Of a DNA stretch of 64,000 bases, positions 1-7,761 are shown piece by piece. Each line of letters begins with the position of its first letter. Position 1 is the stretch's first letter. The position numbers were made by a program, and so were the translations under genes. The notes beneath the pieces are model-generated. The model ran no database searches, was not told the DNA's origin, and was given only the letters and a program-made list of their open reading frames with translations. Source of the DNA: JAVJST01 sp040219295 (GTDB taxonomy: Bacteria; Pseudomonadota; Alphaproteobacteria; Rhodospirillales; Casp-alpha2). The DNA is taken from contig JAVJST010000001.1 of NCBI GenBank assembly GCA_040219295.1, positions 186,001 through 250,000 on the forward strand, written 5' to 3'.

Positions 1-701
1 TCGGCGCCGACTTTCTCACACAGGTCGGCGATTTCGTTGATGAAGGTGATCTTGGTGGCGAGGAACGTATTGCCCGCGTACTTGATCAGTTCGGAGGTCT
101 GACGCGACGTGAAGACGATCGGCGTCTCGATCAGGAACAGCGGCCGGTAGAGCTCGCGCATGACCGCGCGGGCGCGGTCCGAATCCGTGCCGATGACCAC
201 ACGGTCGGGCCGCATGAAGTCGCCGATCGCCGATCCTTCGCGCAGGAACTCCGGGTTCGATACCACGTCGAAGTCCGCATCGGGACGCGTCTCGCGGATG
301 ATCTTTTCGACCTCCTGGCCGGTGCCGACGGGCACCGTCGATTTGGTCACCACGACCGTGTAGCCGTCGATCTGTTCGGCGATCTCCTTCGCCGCCTGGT
401 AAACGAAGCTCAGGTCGGCGTGGCCGTCGCCGCGGCGGCTCGGCGTGCCGACGGCGATGAAGACCGCGTCGGCCTCGCGGACCGCGCCCGCGAGATCGGT
501 GGTGAAACTCAGCCGGCCGGCGTCGACGTTCTTCTTGACCAGGTCGTCGAGGCCCGGCTCGTAGATCGGCATCACGTTGTCATGGAGCTTGGCGATCTTG
601 GCCTCGTCCTTGTCGACACAGACGACATCGACACCGAACTCCGAGAAACAGCTTCCCGAAACCAGGCCGACGTAGCCGGTTCCGATCATCGCAACGCGCA
701 T
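1..701 (-). CDS. ugd: UDP-glucose 6-dehydrogenase, N-terminal part (runs off window)
   Basis: Oxidises UDP-glucose to UDP-glucuronate in the cytoplasm, supplying sugar for capsule, exopolysaccharide or LPS. The minus-strand frame begins at an ATG at 701 and about 233 residues are visible. It opens with a Rossmann nucleotide-binding motif (GTGYVGLVSG, residues 7-16), followed by the family segments FIAVGTPS and VVTKSTVPVGT. The C-terminal half, including the catalytic cysteine, lies beyond base 1. The ATG overlaps the galU stop (TGATG), so galU and ugd are translationally coupled, matching their consecutive steps from glucose-1-phosphate to UDP-glucuronate. I am confident of the family; the GDP-mannose dehydrogenase alternative is less likely next to galU. 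Confidence 0.93.
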   Translation of the reverse strand, partial: MRVAMIGTGYVGLVSGSCFSEFGVDVVCVDKDEAKIAKLHDNVMPIYEPGLDDLVKKNVDAGRLSFTTDLAGAVREADAVFIAVGTPSRRGDGHADLSFVYQAAKEIAEQIDGYTVVVTKSTVPVGTGQEVEKIIRETRPDADFDVVSNPEFLREGSAIGDFMRPDRVVIGTDSDRARAVMRELYRPLFLIETPIVFTSRQTSELIKYAGNTFLATKITFINEIADLCEKVGA

Positions 702-1570
702 CAGGTGTATTCCTTCAGGATGTCTTGAACTCGGTCGCGCATGTCGTCCCGGTTGAGGGCGAACGCGATGTTGGCTTCGAGAAAGCCGGCCTTGGACCCG
801 CAGTCGAAACGCCGGCCCTGGAAACGAAGGCCGTGGAACGGAACCTTGCCGATGGTCTTGGCCATGGCGTCGGTTAGCTGGATCTCGCCGCCGGCACCGG
901 TCTCGTGCTTGTCGAGCTCGACGAACACCTCCGGTGTCAGGATGTAGCGGCCAATGATCGACAGGGTCGACGGCGCCTCATCGGGTTTTGGTTTCTCGAC
1001 CAGGCCCCTGGCCTCGGCGATCCGGCCATCGTCACTCTTGATGTCGAGAATGCCGTAGCGGTTGGTCTGTTCGCGGGGCACGTCCTCGACCGCGACCACG
1101 TTGCCGCCGGTTTCGTTGTAGACCTCGACCATCTGTCTGAGGCAACCGGGTTCGGCAAGGATCAGGTCGTCGGCGAGCAGCACCGCGAACGGTTCGTTGC
1201 CGACGAAACTGCGGCCGCACCAGACCGCATGACCGAGGCCGAGCGGTTGCTGCTGGCGAACATAGGCGAGCTGGCCCGGCGGCGGCGAACAGTCGAGCAC
1301 GCTCTGGAGTTCGGCCGTCTTGCCGCGTTGTTCGAGGACCTGCTCCAGTTCGACCGCGTGATCGAAGTGATCCTCCATCGCCGATTTGCCGCGCCCGGTG
1401 ACGAACACGAACTGGTCGATCCCGGCGTCACGGGCCTCCTCGAGCGCATACTGGATCAACGGCTTGTCGACGACCGTCAGCATTTCCTTGGGCAACGCCT
1501 TGGTCGCAGGCAGGAAGCGTGTGCCGAGACCGGCGACGGGAAACACGGCTTTGCGAATGGGCTGTACCAT
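701..1570 (-). CDS. galU: UTP--glucose-1-phosphate uridylyltransferase
   Basis: Makes UDP-glucose from UTP and glucose-1-phosphate. The 289-residue length is normal for bacterial GalU. The N-terminal nucleotide-binding signature reads GLGTRFLPATKALPKEML (about residues 14-31), and the sugar-binding region contains LVEKPKPDEAPS. The start is ATG at 1570, after a modest purine-rich GGGG stretch. It is the first gene of a two-gene unit with ugd, whose start overlaps the galU stop. Upstream lies an unusually long, repeat-rich region (1571-2302) with a consensus-like promoter about 670 bases away, so expression may involve a long leader. Confidence 0.96.
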   Translation of the reverse strand: MVQPIRKAVFPVAGLGTRFLPATKALPKEMLTVVDKPLIQYALEEARDAGIDQFVFVTGRGKSAMEDHFDHAVELEQVLEQRGKTAELQSVLDCSPPPGQLAYVRQQQPLGLGHAVWCGRSFVGNEPFAVLLADDLILAEPGCLRQMVEVYNETGGNVVAVEDVPREQTNRYGILDIKSDDGRIAEARGLVEKPKPDEAPSTLSIIGRYILTPEVFVELDKHETGAGGEIQLTDAMAKTIGKVPFHGLRFQGRRFDCGSKAGFLEANIAFALNRDDMRDRVQDILKEYT

Positions 1571-1761
1571 CAGCGATACCCCGATTGATGCCCGTGCCGG
1601 TTGTCTCGGAATTCCCCCGGCCGGTCACTGGGCAAGGACCCCTTTCGCAGCGGCCTGCCTTGCCGTGCGGGTTGGCGACCTTTTGCCACAGGCCCCCCAA
1701 CGGCGCAAGCGCGGGCGCCCGGTTCCGGCTCCGAGCCCCGGACCGGGGGGCGGCGGCGAAA

Positions 1762-1870
1762 GGTCATTTTGGTCATGATTCCCACGAGTTCTTCACCAAG
1801 TCGTTGTAATCGTTGAATACGTCCTCCGGAAACAGGGTCATAAATGGTCATTTCTGGTCATTGTGCTCAT
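1762..1870. repeat. Phased GGTCAT direct repeats upstream of galU
   Basis: GGTCAT occurs at 1762-1767 and 1771-1776, and again at 1836-1841, 1846-1851 and 1856-1861, with a one-mismatch copy (GCTCAT) at 1865-1870. The middle three are spaced exactly 10 bp, one helical turn, placing them on one face of the DNA. On the minus strand, the direction of galU, they read ATGACC. This looks like a cooperative regulator site rather than chance, but no known regulator is recognised. Confidence 0.55.
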
Positions 1871-1973
1871 CGTTTTCCGCTATCCTTCCGGGCGCGAGGG
1901 GAATGGCTCGGCGAGGCCGAGCGCCCGGTCTCTTTGCCACCGACGTGCGACTGCCGATCGAGGTGCCCGGCAT

Positions 1974-2046
1974 GCCCATTTCTCGCCCATTACATGCCCA
2001 TTCGCTGCCTATTTTCGGACCATTCCCTGCAATCCTCGGGCCATTG
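1974..2046. repeat. 11-bp phased repeat array (GCCCATT + 4 variable bases)
   Basis: GCCCATT starts at 1974, 1985 and 1996, GCCTATT at 2007, GACCATT at 2018, a degenerate unit at 2029 and GCCATTG at 2040, all at exact 11-bp steps. The first seven bases are conserved while the four following bases vary. A period of 11 cannot keep a reading frame, so the array is not a coding repeat. On the minus strand the unit reads AATGGGC. It lies between the promoter-like element at 2242-2270 and galU. Confidence 0.65.
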
Positions 2047-2128
2047 ATTTTATTGACGAATTCGGGTTCCGGTAGATTTCGGACCATCGACTCCCGGCGG
2101 ACCGCATTTATTGGCATCGGCGCCCGCC

Positions 2129-2152
2129 GGACCGACCGTGGCAGGTCGGTCC
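2129..2152. other. Perfect 9-bp inverted repeat (hairpin or operator)
   Basis: GGACCGACC at 2129-2137 and GGTCGGTCC at 2144-2152 flank a six-base loop. There is no following T-run in either direction, so it is not an ordinary intrinsic terminator. It sits about 90-110 bases downstream of the minus-strand promoter-like element, where it would form an RNA hairpin in the leader. It could equally be a protein-binding palindrome. Confidence 0.5.
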
Positions 2153-2241
2153 CGGCCATGACGGTCGGTGTGCATCCCGGGTTTGATCGAAGACTCGCGG
2201 CAGGTGTCGCTCCTATTCCCCATGGCAAAATGGGTTCCCGT

Positions 2242-2270
2242 GATATAGGATATTATTCTTAGTATGTCAA
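2242..2270 (-). promoter_or_regulatory. Sigma70-like promoter reading toward galU
   Basis: On the minus strand a perfect TTGACA (2270-2265) is followed after exactly 17 bases by TATATC (2247-2242). The surrounding stretch is the most AT-rich in this part of the window. It lies just downstream of the nitronate monooxygenase gene's stop and would transcribe 2235 down to 1571, then galU and ugd. Confidence 0.6.
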
Positions 2271-2302
2271 GGAATGATCGAACGTGATCCTAAGCCTCGC
2301 GG

Positions 2303-3322
2303 TCATGCCCGGGCGGTGAACCGGTTCTCGACGACTTCCACCGCCTCGCGGACGATGGCTGCGACGCGCTCGCCGGCCGGAACGATGTCATCGACCAAAC
2401 CGGCGCTCTGTCCGGCGAACAGGGCAAGCTTCGCAAGCTCGCCGGTCATCGAACGCAGCGGCGAGTCGGTGCTCCACAGGTAAATCGGCCTGCCCTCCTC
2501 TTCGGCCACCTGCAAACGTTCGATGGTGTCCGGGTCGTGACCGAACAGATCGCGCCCGAGGGATGCGGTCATCTCATTGGCGATGACGCGAACCGGTGAG
2601 TCCTTCGGCCAGTTGATGGCGAAGGCGTCGGTGTGCACTGTCTGATCGGAACGGGCGGTGAGGACTCGTTGCTTGTGCAGGTCATGGGCGAATGATTCGT
2701 CGGTCGCGAGGAATGCCGTGCCGCAATGAATGCCCTGCGCGCCGAGCGCCAGCGCCGCGACGAGACCGGCGCCGCTGGCGAAACCGCCCGAGCCGACGAC
2801 CGGTACGGCGACGCTGCGGGCGATCTGCGGCAACAGCACCAGCGACGAAACGCCGCCGTGTACATGACCGCCGGCCTCGACACCCTGGGCGATAACGACG
2901 TCCGCGCCGCAATACTCGGCGGCCCGCGCGGCTGCGACGGAGCCGACCTGATAGAGCACCTTGATGCCGGCCTTCTTGGCCCGCGCAACGGCGTCTGGCA
3001 CGATATCCCAGAAGTAGACGACGGCGTCGACGCCGGCGTCGATGCAGACGGAGAGTTCCGCGTCGAACAGGGCCGGGTCGGTTGTCGCCGGAATCAGGTT
3101 GACCGCGAACGGCCGGTCGGTGCGCGCCCTTACCGCGGCGATCTCGCGCTCGATCAGCGCCGGCGGTTCGCGAACCATGCCGAGACAGCCGAACCCGCCG
3201 GCTTCGCAAACGGCCGCCGCGAGTTCGGCGCGCGCGACGCCGCCCATGCCTGCCTGAAGGATCGGGTAGCGGCACCCCAGCAGATCGCAGAGCGGCGTGC
3301 GAAGGACGGCCTCGCCGGTCAT
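2303..3322 (-). CDS. Nitronate monooxygenase family flavoprotein
   Basis: An FMN-dependent TIM-barrel enzyme of the nitronate monooxygenase / 2-nitropropane dioxygenase family. Visible motifs are PILQAGMGG near the N-terminus, the family AQGVEAGGHVHG segment whose histidine is the usual catalytic residue, and the FMN-phosphate segments VPVVGSGGFASG and ALGAQGIHCGTAF. The 339-residue length fits. Related enoyl-ACP reductases (FabK) share the fold, so the substrate cannot be fixed from sequence. Its ATG overlaps the stop of the upstream 5-formyl-THF cyclo-ligase gene by four bases (ATGA), so the two are co-transcribed. Confidence 0.85.
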   Translation of the reverse strand: MTGEAVLRTPLCDLLGCRYPILQAGMGGVARAELAAAVCEAGGFGCLGMVREPPALIEREIAAVRARTDRPFAVNLIPATTDPALFDAELSVCIDAGVDAVVYFWDIVPDAVARAKKAGIKVLYQVGSVAAARAAEYCGADVVIAQGVEAGGHVHGGVSSLVLLPQIARSVAVPVVGSGGFASGAGLVAALALGAQGIHCGTAFLATDESFAHDLHKQRVLTARSDQTVHTDAFAINWPKDSPVRVIANEMTASLGRDLFGHDPDTIERLQVAEEEGRPIYLWSTDSPLRSMTGELAKLALFAGQSAGLVDDIVPAGERVAAIVREAVEVVENRFTARA

Positions 3323-3933
3323 GATTCCACCCTCTCTATGACACGTCCCTTGCCGGTGACGATCAAGTCCATGGGGATGTCATGGGGCTGCGGGTGGATT
3401 GTCGGCAACGCGGCGGACGGCAGACCGACGCCGATGACCAGGGGCTTGCGCCGTGCGGCGGCAAGCGTGCGGTCGAAGAATCCGCCACCGTAGCCGAGCC
3501 GGTAGCACGACGGATCGTAACCGACCAGCGGCGCGATCGTGACGCTGGGTTCGATTTCCGGACCGTCGGCCGGGATAGGAATGTTCCAGACGCCTTTGTC
3601 CATGGCGCAGCCGGGCGACCATTCGCGGAAGACGAGCGGTCGCGCCTTGGCGACGACGACGGGCAGCGCGATCCGGCAGCCGCGTTCATGCATCGAGAGC
3701 ATCAAGGGGCGTAGGTCGATCTCGCCCCGAAACGGCCAGTACAGACTGATGGTGGTATTCGGTCCGGCGTTGACGCGAGCGGTCAGTTCCGCAGCGATTT
3801 CCTCGCCGACGGCGACGCGTTCCGCGATCGGAACGGCGAGCCGTGCCTCGATCAGCGTGGCGCGCTGGTCGTGCCGCCACGCCCCGATGTCTCTCGGAAC
3901 CGGGTTGATCGCGGGCCGGGGCGTCGGGTTCAT
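3319..3933 (-). CDS. ygfA: 5-formyltetrahydrofolate cyclo-ligase
   Basis: ATP-dependent enzyme converting 5-formyl-THF to 5,10-methenyl-THF, returning stored folate to one-carbon metabolism. The C-terminal family motif YGGGFFDRTL is clear, and the preceding PLVGYDPSCYRLG segment is typical. I place the start at the ATG at 3933 (MNPTPRP), giving 204 residues, the usual size. The open frame extends to 4134, but the extra residues are Arg/Ser-rich and do not look coding. The stop overlaps the start of the nitronate monooxygenase gene. In many proteobacteria the 6S RNA gene lies directly upstream of this gene, which makes 3934-4148 worth examining. Confidence 0.9.
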   Translation of the reverse strand: MNPTPRPAINPVPRDIGAWRHDQRATLIEARLAVPIAERVAVGEEIAAELTARVNAGPNTTISLYWPFRGEIDLRPLMLSMHERGCRIALPVVVAKARPLVFREWSPGCAMDKGVWNIPIPADGPEIEPSVTIAPLVGYDPSCYRLGYGGGFFDRTLAAARRKPLVIGVGLPSAALPTIHPQPHDIPMDLIVTGKGRVIERVES

Positions 3934-4235
3934 GGTACGGTGCTGCCTGATATCTGCGGATGAGCGCCGGACGCTCGACTGACGAGGCGGCAACCGTAAC
4001 AAGAAACGCTCTTGCGGGTCTCTCCGGCAAAAGAGGGAGACGACCGTGTGGCTGCTCGTCGACTGGTAGGGGCAGCCCGCAGGTGGGGGAAGTATCGGGG
4101 ACATCTGCTGATCGTTCATTGGCCGTCGAATCAATTACGTAACCAGCGATGTGTGGTATCGATGATCGGACAGTCTTCACGACATTGATTCCAAGGAGTC
4201 CTGGTGAAGGGCGAAAACGAAACCGGGAAGGTCAT
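3934..4235. other. Intergenic region; possible structured RNA upstream of ygfA
   Basis: This divergent gap lies between the cyclo-ligase gene (minus) and an SDR gene (plus). No protein gene is supported. On the minus strand, GGTC-TCTCC pairs with GGAGAGACC (one bulged G) around a ten-base loop near 4010-4040, CTGC pairs with GCAG, and TGCGGG can close against CCCGCA. The location matches where many proteobacteria encode 6S RNA, but I did not identify the diagnostic central bubble, so this is only a candidate. A Shine-Dalgarno-like GGGAAGG at 4225-4231 serves the SDR gene. Confidence 0.35.
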
Positions 4236-5009
4236 ATGACTTCAAGCACCGAACCGTTTGCCGCGCAATTCGCCGGCAAGACCGTCCTCGTGACCGGTGC
4301 CGGGCGCAGCCTCGGCCGGCAACTCGCACTCGATTTTGCAGCGGCGGGCGCCAATGTCGCCGTCAACTACTCTGCGTCCGAGGGGCCGGCGCAAGAAACA
4401 GTGGCCGAAATCGAGGCGGCGGGCGGACGAGCCTTCGCCATAAAGGCCGACATCGCGGTCAAGGATCAGGTCGACGCCATGGTTGAGAAGATCGTCGCCG
4501 CGTTCGGCGGCGTCGACATTCTAATTAACAGCGCCGGCCTGAGCGTCGACGCGCCGTTCCTCGAAATCAGTGAAGACGACTGGGACCGGGTGATCGACGT
4601 CAACCTCAAGGGGCCGTTCCTGCTGTCGCAGGCGGTCGGACGGCACATGGTCGCGGCGGGATGGGGCCGCATCGTCAACATCTCCGCGACGTCGGCGATA
4701 CAGGCGCGTCCCGGCAACGCCAACTATGCGGCATCCAAGGGCGGGCTCAATCTGCTGACCCAGAGCATGGCGCTGGAACTCGGGCCAGGTGTCACCGTCA
4801 ATGCCGTCGGCCTCGGATTCGTCGACAGCCCTCTGGTGCGCGAACTGTTTACGCCCGAGCAGCGCGCGGCGGCGGAAAGCGGTGTCCCGCTCAAGCGCAT
4901 GACAACGTACGCCGAGACCTCGAAGTTCGTGATGATGCTGGCGTCCGACGCGGCCGCCTTCGTTACCGGCCAGACGATCCCCTTTGACGGCGGCCGGGTG
5001 ATGCGCTGA
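4236..5009 (+). CDS. SDR family oxidoreductase (FabG-like)
   Basis: A 257-residue classical short-chain dehydrogenase. It has the cofactor motif VTGAGRSLGRQ near residue 20, a NSAG variant of the structural NNAG motif, and the Ser-Tyr-Lys catalytic set in the NISATSAIQ and NYAASKGG segments. The C-terminal FVTGQTIPFDGG is typical of 3-oxoacyl-ACP reductase relatives. I chose ATG 4236 because GGGAAGG sits five bases upstream; a 29-codon upstream extension of the frame looks non-coding. The substrate is unknown and there is no fatty-acid gene next to it. It converges on the FkbM methyltransferase gene. Confidence 0.88.
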   Translation: MTSSTEPFAAQFAGKTVLVTGAGRSLGRQLALDFAAAGANVAVNYSASEGPAQETVAEIEAAGGRAFAIKADIAVKDQVDAMVEKIVAAFGGVDILINSAGLSVDAPFLEISEDDWDRVIDVNLKGPFLLSQAVGRHMVAAGWGRIVNISATSAIQARPGNANYAASKGGLNLLTQSMALELGPGVTVNAVGLGFVDSPLVRELFTPEQRAAAESGVPLKRMTTYAETSKFVMMLASDAAAFVTGQTIPFDGGRVMR

Positions 5010-5060
5010 TCCGGCCGTTTTCCTTACAGGATCGTCGGCTCGGCAGACGATCCTGCAAAT

Positions 5061-6182
5061 CTACGAGTCTCGGCGGTAGAAGTGGTTGGCGTAGCCGCGG
5101 TGGCGGAAAATCTCGTGTCGTTGGTAACCGCGTTTGCCGAGCCACGCATGCGCCGCGGTTTCGTTCTGGTCCGCGGTTTCGAGCATGAGCCGGACCGGAC
5201 CGTCGGTGAGCGTCTTTTCGGCCCCGGCAAGCACGGCCATTTCACCGCCGTCGACGTCGATCTTGATGAAGTCGACCGGCCCATCGATCAGGTCGTCGAT
5301 CGGCGCGCGCCGGACCTTGTGTCCAAGTACCTCGATTTCGCCCACTGCCTCGTCGGCCCAGGCGTTGATCACGTTGATGACGCAGTCCGAACCTTCGGGT
5401 CGATTGTGTTCGGCGGCCCATTGCGTCGCTTCGGCGAGCGACGGCAGCGCCTCGACGCAGGTGATCGCCTTGAGGGCGAAATTCCTGAGGTAGAACGCCG
5501 TGTGATTACCCAATAAAGTGCCGACCTCGAGCATGGTCTCGGCATCGGCGGCGAACGTCCGCGTGTACTCGAGCTCCTCCGATTCGAACAGGTTGTGGCT
5601 GAGGAACTGGCCGCATGCGTGGACGCAGGCGGGCGTCTCGGTCTTGATCATGAAGGCGTAGTCGTCGCCCATCGCCTTGATCTCGATGGCCTTCACGCCT
5701 TTCGACAACAGGTCCGATAACGTCGAGAGGATCGCCAGATCGACACCGAGACGCTCGGTGGCGAGTGTGGCGAAATGCGCCTCCAAGTATCTTTTCTGCA
5801 GCAGGCGAGCGAGAACGTAGCTGTGAAACGCCGGCTGGCTGGTGCGGTCGAGCGCGAGCGCGGCAAGAGCCTCTTCTGCGGCGGTCTCGAGCGCCGCTTC
5901 ATCATGCCGCGACATGATCCGCACCCGTGCGAGCGTCGCCAGCAACTCGGCGTTTCCGGTTACGATCTCGTAGACCTCTTCGAAGATCTTCAGGGTCTCT
6001 TCGCCGACCTGACCGTTATTGACCAGCCAGATGCCGGCGTTCAGCGCCTGCCAAGGGCGGTCGCGGTTCAAGTCCCTGAACTTCAGAACCTCCGATATGG
6101 CGCTCGCCGCTTCGCCGTTGCGAAGCAGCTTGTCGGCGCGGTCCCACAGGTCGTTGTGTCCTTCTCTTTCCGGTACGGCCAC
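5061..6182 (-). CDS. FkbM family methyltransferase with helical N-terminal half
   Basis: A 373-residue protein. The C-terminal part, about residues 215-373, carries FkbM-type SAM-dependent methyltransferase features: MLEVGTLLGNHTAFYL as motif I and VDFIKIDVDGGEMAVLAGA as the later acidic motif. The first half is alpha-helical, Ala/Leu/Glu-rich and resembles TPR-like repeats, probably for substrate binding. The start is GTG at 6182 with an AAGGAT ribosome site eight bases upstream. FkbM enzymes often modify glycans, lipids or secondary metabolites; no substrate gene is adjacent. It stands alone, convergent with the SDR gene. Confidence 0.82.
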   Translation of the reverse strand: MAVPEREGHNDLWDRADKLLRNGEAASAISEVLKFRDLNRDRPWQALNAGIWLVNNGQVGEETLKIFEEVYEIVTGNAELLATLARVRIMSRHDEAALETAAEEALAALALDRTSQPAFHSYVLARLLQKRYLEAHFATLATERLGVDLAILSTLSDLLSKGVKAIEIKAMGDDYAFMIKTETPACVHACGQFLSHNLFESEELEYTRTFAADAETMLEVGTLLGNHTAFYLRNFALKAITCVEALPSLAEATQWAAEHNRPEGSDCVINVINAWADEAVGEIEVLGHKVRRAPIDDLIDGPVDFIKIDVDGGEMAVLAGAEKTLTDGPVRLMLETADQNETAAHAWLGKRGYQRHEIFRHRGYANHFYRRDS

Positions 6183-6223
6183 GCGGCGATCCTTATCCGA
6201 TTACGGTGCGGGCGGAAGGGAGT

Positions 6224-6976
6224 TTAGCCCAACAGCACGTCCTTTGCCCGGTTGATCTGCGCCGCAAGGTAGCTGGATCCGCCCTTGTCGGGGTGCAGGT
6301 TGGCAATCAGGCGGCGGTGGGCTTCGCGGATGTCCTCGGCGCTGGCGCCCTCGTCCAGACCGAGGATGTCGAGCGCCTGCCGGCGGTCCATCGTTCCTCC
6401 GCTTCCGCCCGTCCCGCCCCCACCGGCATGGCCGCCACCCGATGACTGTCCGTTGCTCGCCGCATCGTCGCGCCAGTCCGGGTGATGTCGGTCGAGGTAC
6501 GTCTCGAGCAGCCTTAGCGAGTCGGCATCATCGTGGCAGTCTGCCAACAGTTCGCGCAATTCGCCGGGACCGAGGTCGCCGAGCTCGCGGCCGGCGAATC
6601 GGCCCTCGGTGACCCGCCCGGTGATTTCGCCGCTGACGTGATCGAGGGTCATGGCGAGATACCGTGTGGCGACGTCGGACGTCTGCCCCGTTCCCGGCGA
6701 CGGGCCGCCGCGTGCCGACTGGCCCATGCGATGGAACGCCTTGGCCGCGCGCGCCGCCTGACGGGCCCGGAAGAACCACGGCAGCAGCGCCGGGATGGCG
6801 GCCAGCGCCCACATCAGCCGGCCGCTCAACACGAAGAACAGCGCGACCGCCAGAATCAGGACGATCAACAGCCACTTCAGGGCGCGCATGATCGATTTCG
6901 GGTCCGCGTTGACGTACCACTGTCCCGCCAGCAGGACGCCGGCCAGAAGCGCGATGCCGAGAATCAGGTACGTCAT
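6224..6976 (-). CDS. Membrane-anchored J-domain protein
   Basis: A 250-residue protein with two hydrophobic segments near the N-terminus (about residues 1-22 and 35-65) and a C-terminal J domain starting at RQALDILGLDEGASAEDI, with the HPD signature in NLHPDKGG. A Gly-rich linker joins the parts. This C-terminal J-domain architecture resembles TIM14/Pam18-like and DjlA-like co-chaperones, which recruit DnaK to a membrane site. Its ATG overlaps the stop of the VWA gene (ATGA), so the two are coupled and probably work together. Its client is unknown. Confidence 0.82.
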   Translation of the reverse strand: MTYLILGIALLAGVLLAGQWYVNADPKSIMRALKWLLIVLILAVALFFVLSGRLMWALAAIPALLPWFFRARQAARAAKAFHRMGQSARGGPSPGTGQTSDVATRYLAMTLDHVSGEITGRVTEGRFAGRELGDLGPGELRELLADCHDDADSLRLLETYLDRHHPDWRDDAASNGQSSGGGHAGGGGTGGSGGTMDRRQALDILGLDEGASAEDIREAHRRLIANLHPDKGGSSYLAAQINRAKDVLLG

Positions 6977-7719
6977 GCGCCCCCACCCCGCTTGCCGTAC
7001 ATCTGGTCGGTGATCCGCAACGCCGCCCCGCCGGTATCCCTGGCGTGGTTTTCGAGCGCGGCGCGGCCGCCCGCGGCGTAAACGGCGACAGCGCCGAGCA
7101 GCGTGCGCAAGGCATCCGCGCTCGATGCATCGAACGGGCAGTAGGCGCCGCCCGACAACCGGGCGACCTCCCTGAAGGCGAAAGCGGCGATCGGATCGTC
7201 GCCCTCATGGAACATGAACGCCGGAACCCCGAGCAGCCCAAGCTCACCCGCCAGTTTCCCGGCGCGATCGACGTCTTCTTCGAAGCTGTCACCGACGTAG
7301 ATCAACGCATGAACCTGCGCCTTACGCGTTTCGTTCGCGGCGTGGCTGAGCACCTTGTTGACCTGGGTTTCGCCGGCGCGGCAGTCGACCGTCGTCATGA
7401 GCTCAAGCAGTCTTGCCGTCTGGTCGGTCCACGGGGCGACCTTGAACTCACCGAACCCGCGAAAGAACGCGAGCTGGACCTCGAGCCCGCCGAGCGCCGC
7501 CGCGGCACGGAACATCTCGCCCTGCAACCGCGCCGCGCGGTCCCATGTCGGCTGGCGGCTGGCGGTCGCATCCATGGCGAACAGCAGTCGGCCGCGCCGC
7601 CCGTCGGTCCGCTTCGGCGTGTTCTCGACCGCACGCACAAAGGCGTCGACGGAGCTCCGGGCCTCGTCGGTGCCGGTCACCTGCCCGGTGGTCGAACGTG
7701 TCGGCGGTTTCTTGTTCAT
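6973..7719 (-). CDS. VWA-like domain protein coupled to the J-protein
   Basis: A 248-residue soluble protein. The motif LLFAMDATASRQPTWD (residues 45-60) matches the metal-ion-dependent adhesion site start (DxSxS variant, DATAS) of von Willebrand A domains. HALIYVGDSFEEDVD is a later core strand of the fold. No signal peptide is seen, so it is probably cytoplasmic. The stop overlaps the start of the J-domain gene by four bases. A VWA protein paired with a J-domain protein suggests a chaperone or assembly function, which is inference. The tandem MipZ genes lie directly upstream on the same strand, 42 bases away. Confidence 0.72.
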   Translation of the reverse strand: MNKKPPTRSTTGQVTGTDEARSSVDAFVRAVENTPKRTDGRRGRLLFAMDATASRQPTWDRAARLQGEMFRAAAALGGLEVQLAFFRGFGEFKVAPWTDQTARLLELMTTVDCRAGETQVNKVLSHAANETRKAQVHALIYVGDSFEEDVDRAGKLAGELGLLGVPAFMFHEGDDPIAAFAFREVARLSGGAYCPFDASSADALRTLLGAVAVYAAGGRAALENHARDTGGAALRITDQMYGKRGGGA

Positions 7720-7761
7720 GTCCGGGTCCGTTCCCGCGGCTATATGGCGTGCACTCTCCCC

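Larger units (their letters stand above)
1571..2302. other. 732-bp gene-free region upstream of galU
   Basis: No convincing protein gene is seen. The open frames here are rich in Arg, Pro and Ser and show no recognisable family. What the region does hold is structured: a promoter-like TTGACA-17-TATATC on the minus strand at 2242-2270, a 9-bp hairpin at 2129-2152, an 11-bp phased repeat at 1974-2046, and a GGTCAT repeat cluster at 1762-1870. A G+C-rich stretch near 1735-1750 could fold just before galU. A 126-codon frame starting at 2228 lies right behind the promoter but lacks coding character. The region may be a long untranslated leader or a non-coding RNA locus. Confidence 0.6.

Noticed and set aside
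1848..2228. 126-codon ORF directly behind the 2242-2270 promoter
   Set aside because: It has no ribosome site, no family resemblance and overlaps both repeat arrays, whose 10- and 11-bp periods break codon phase.
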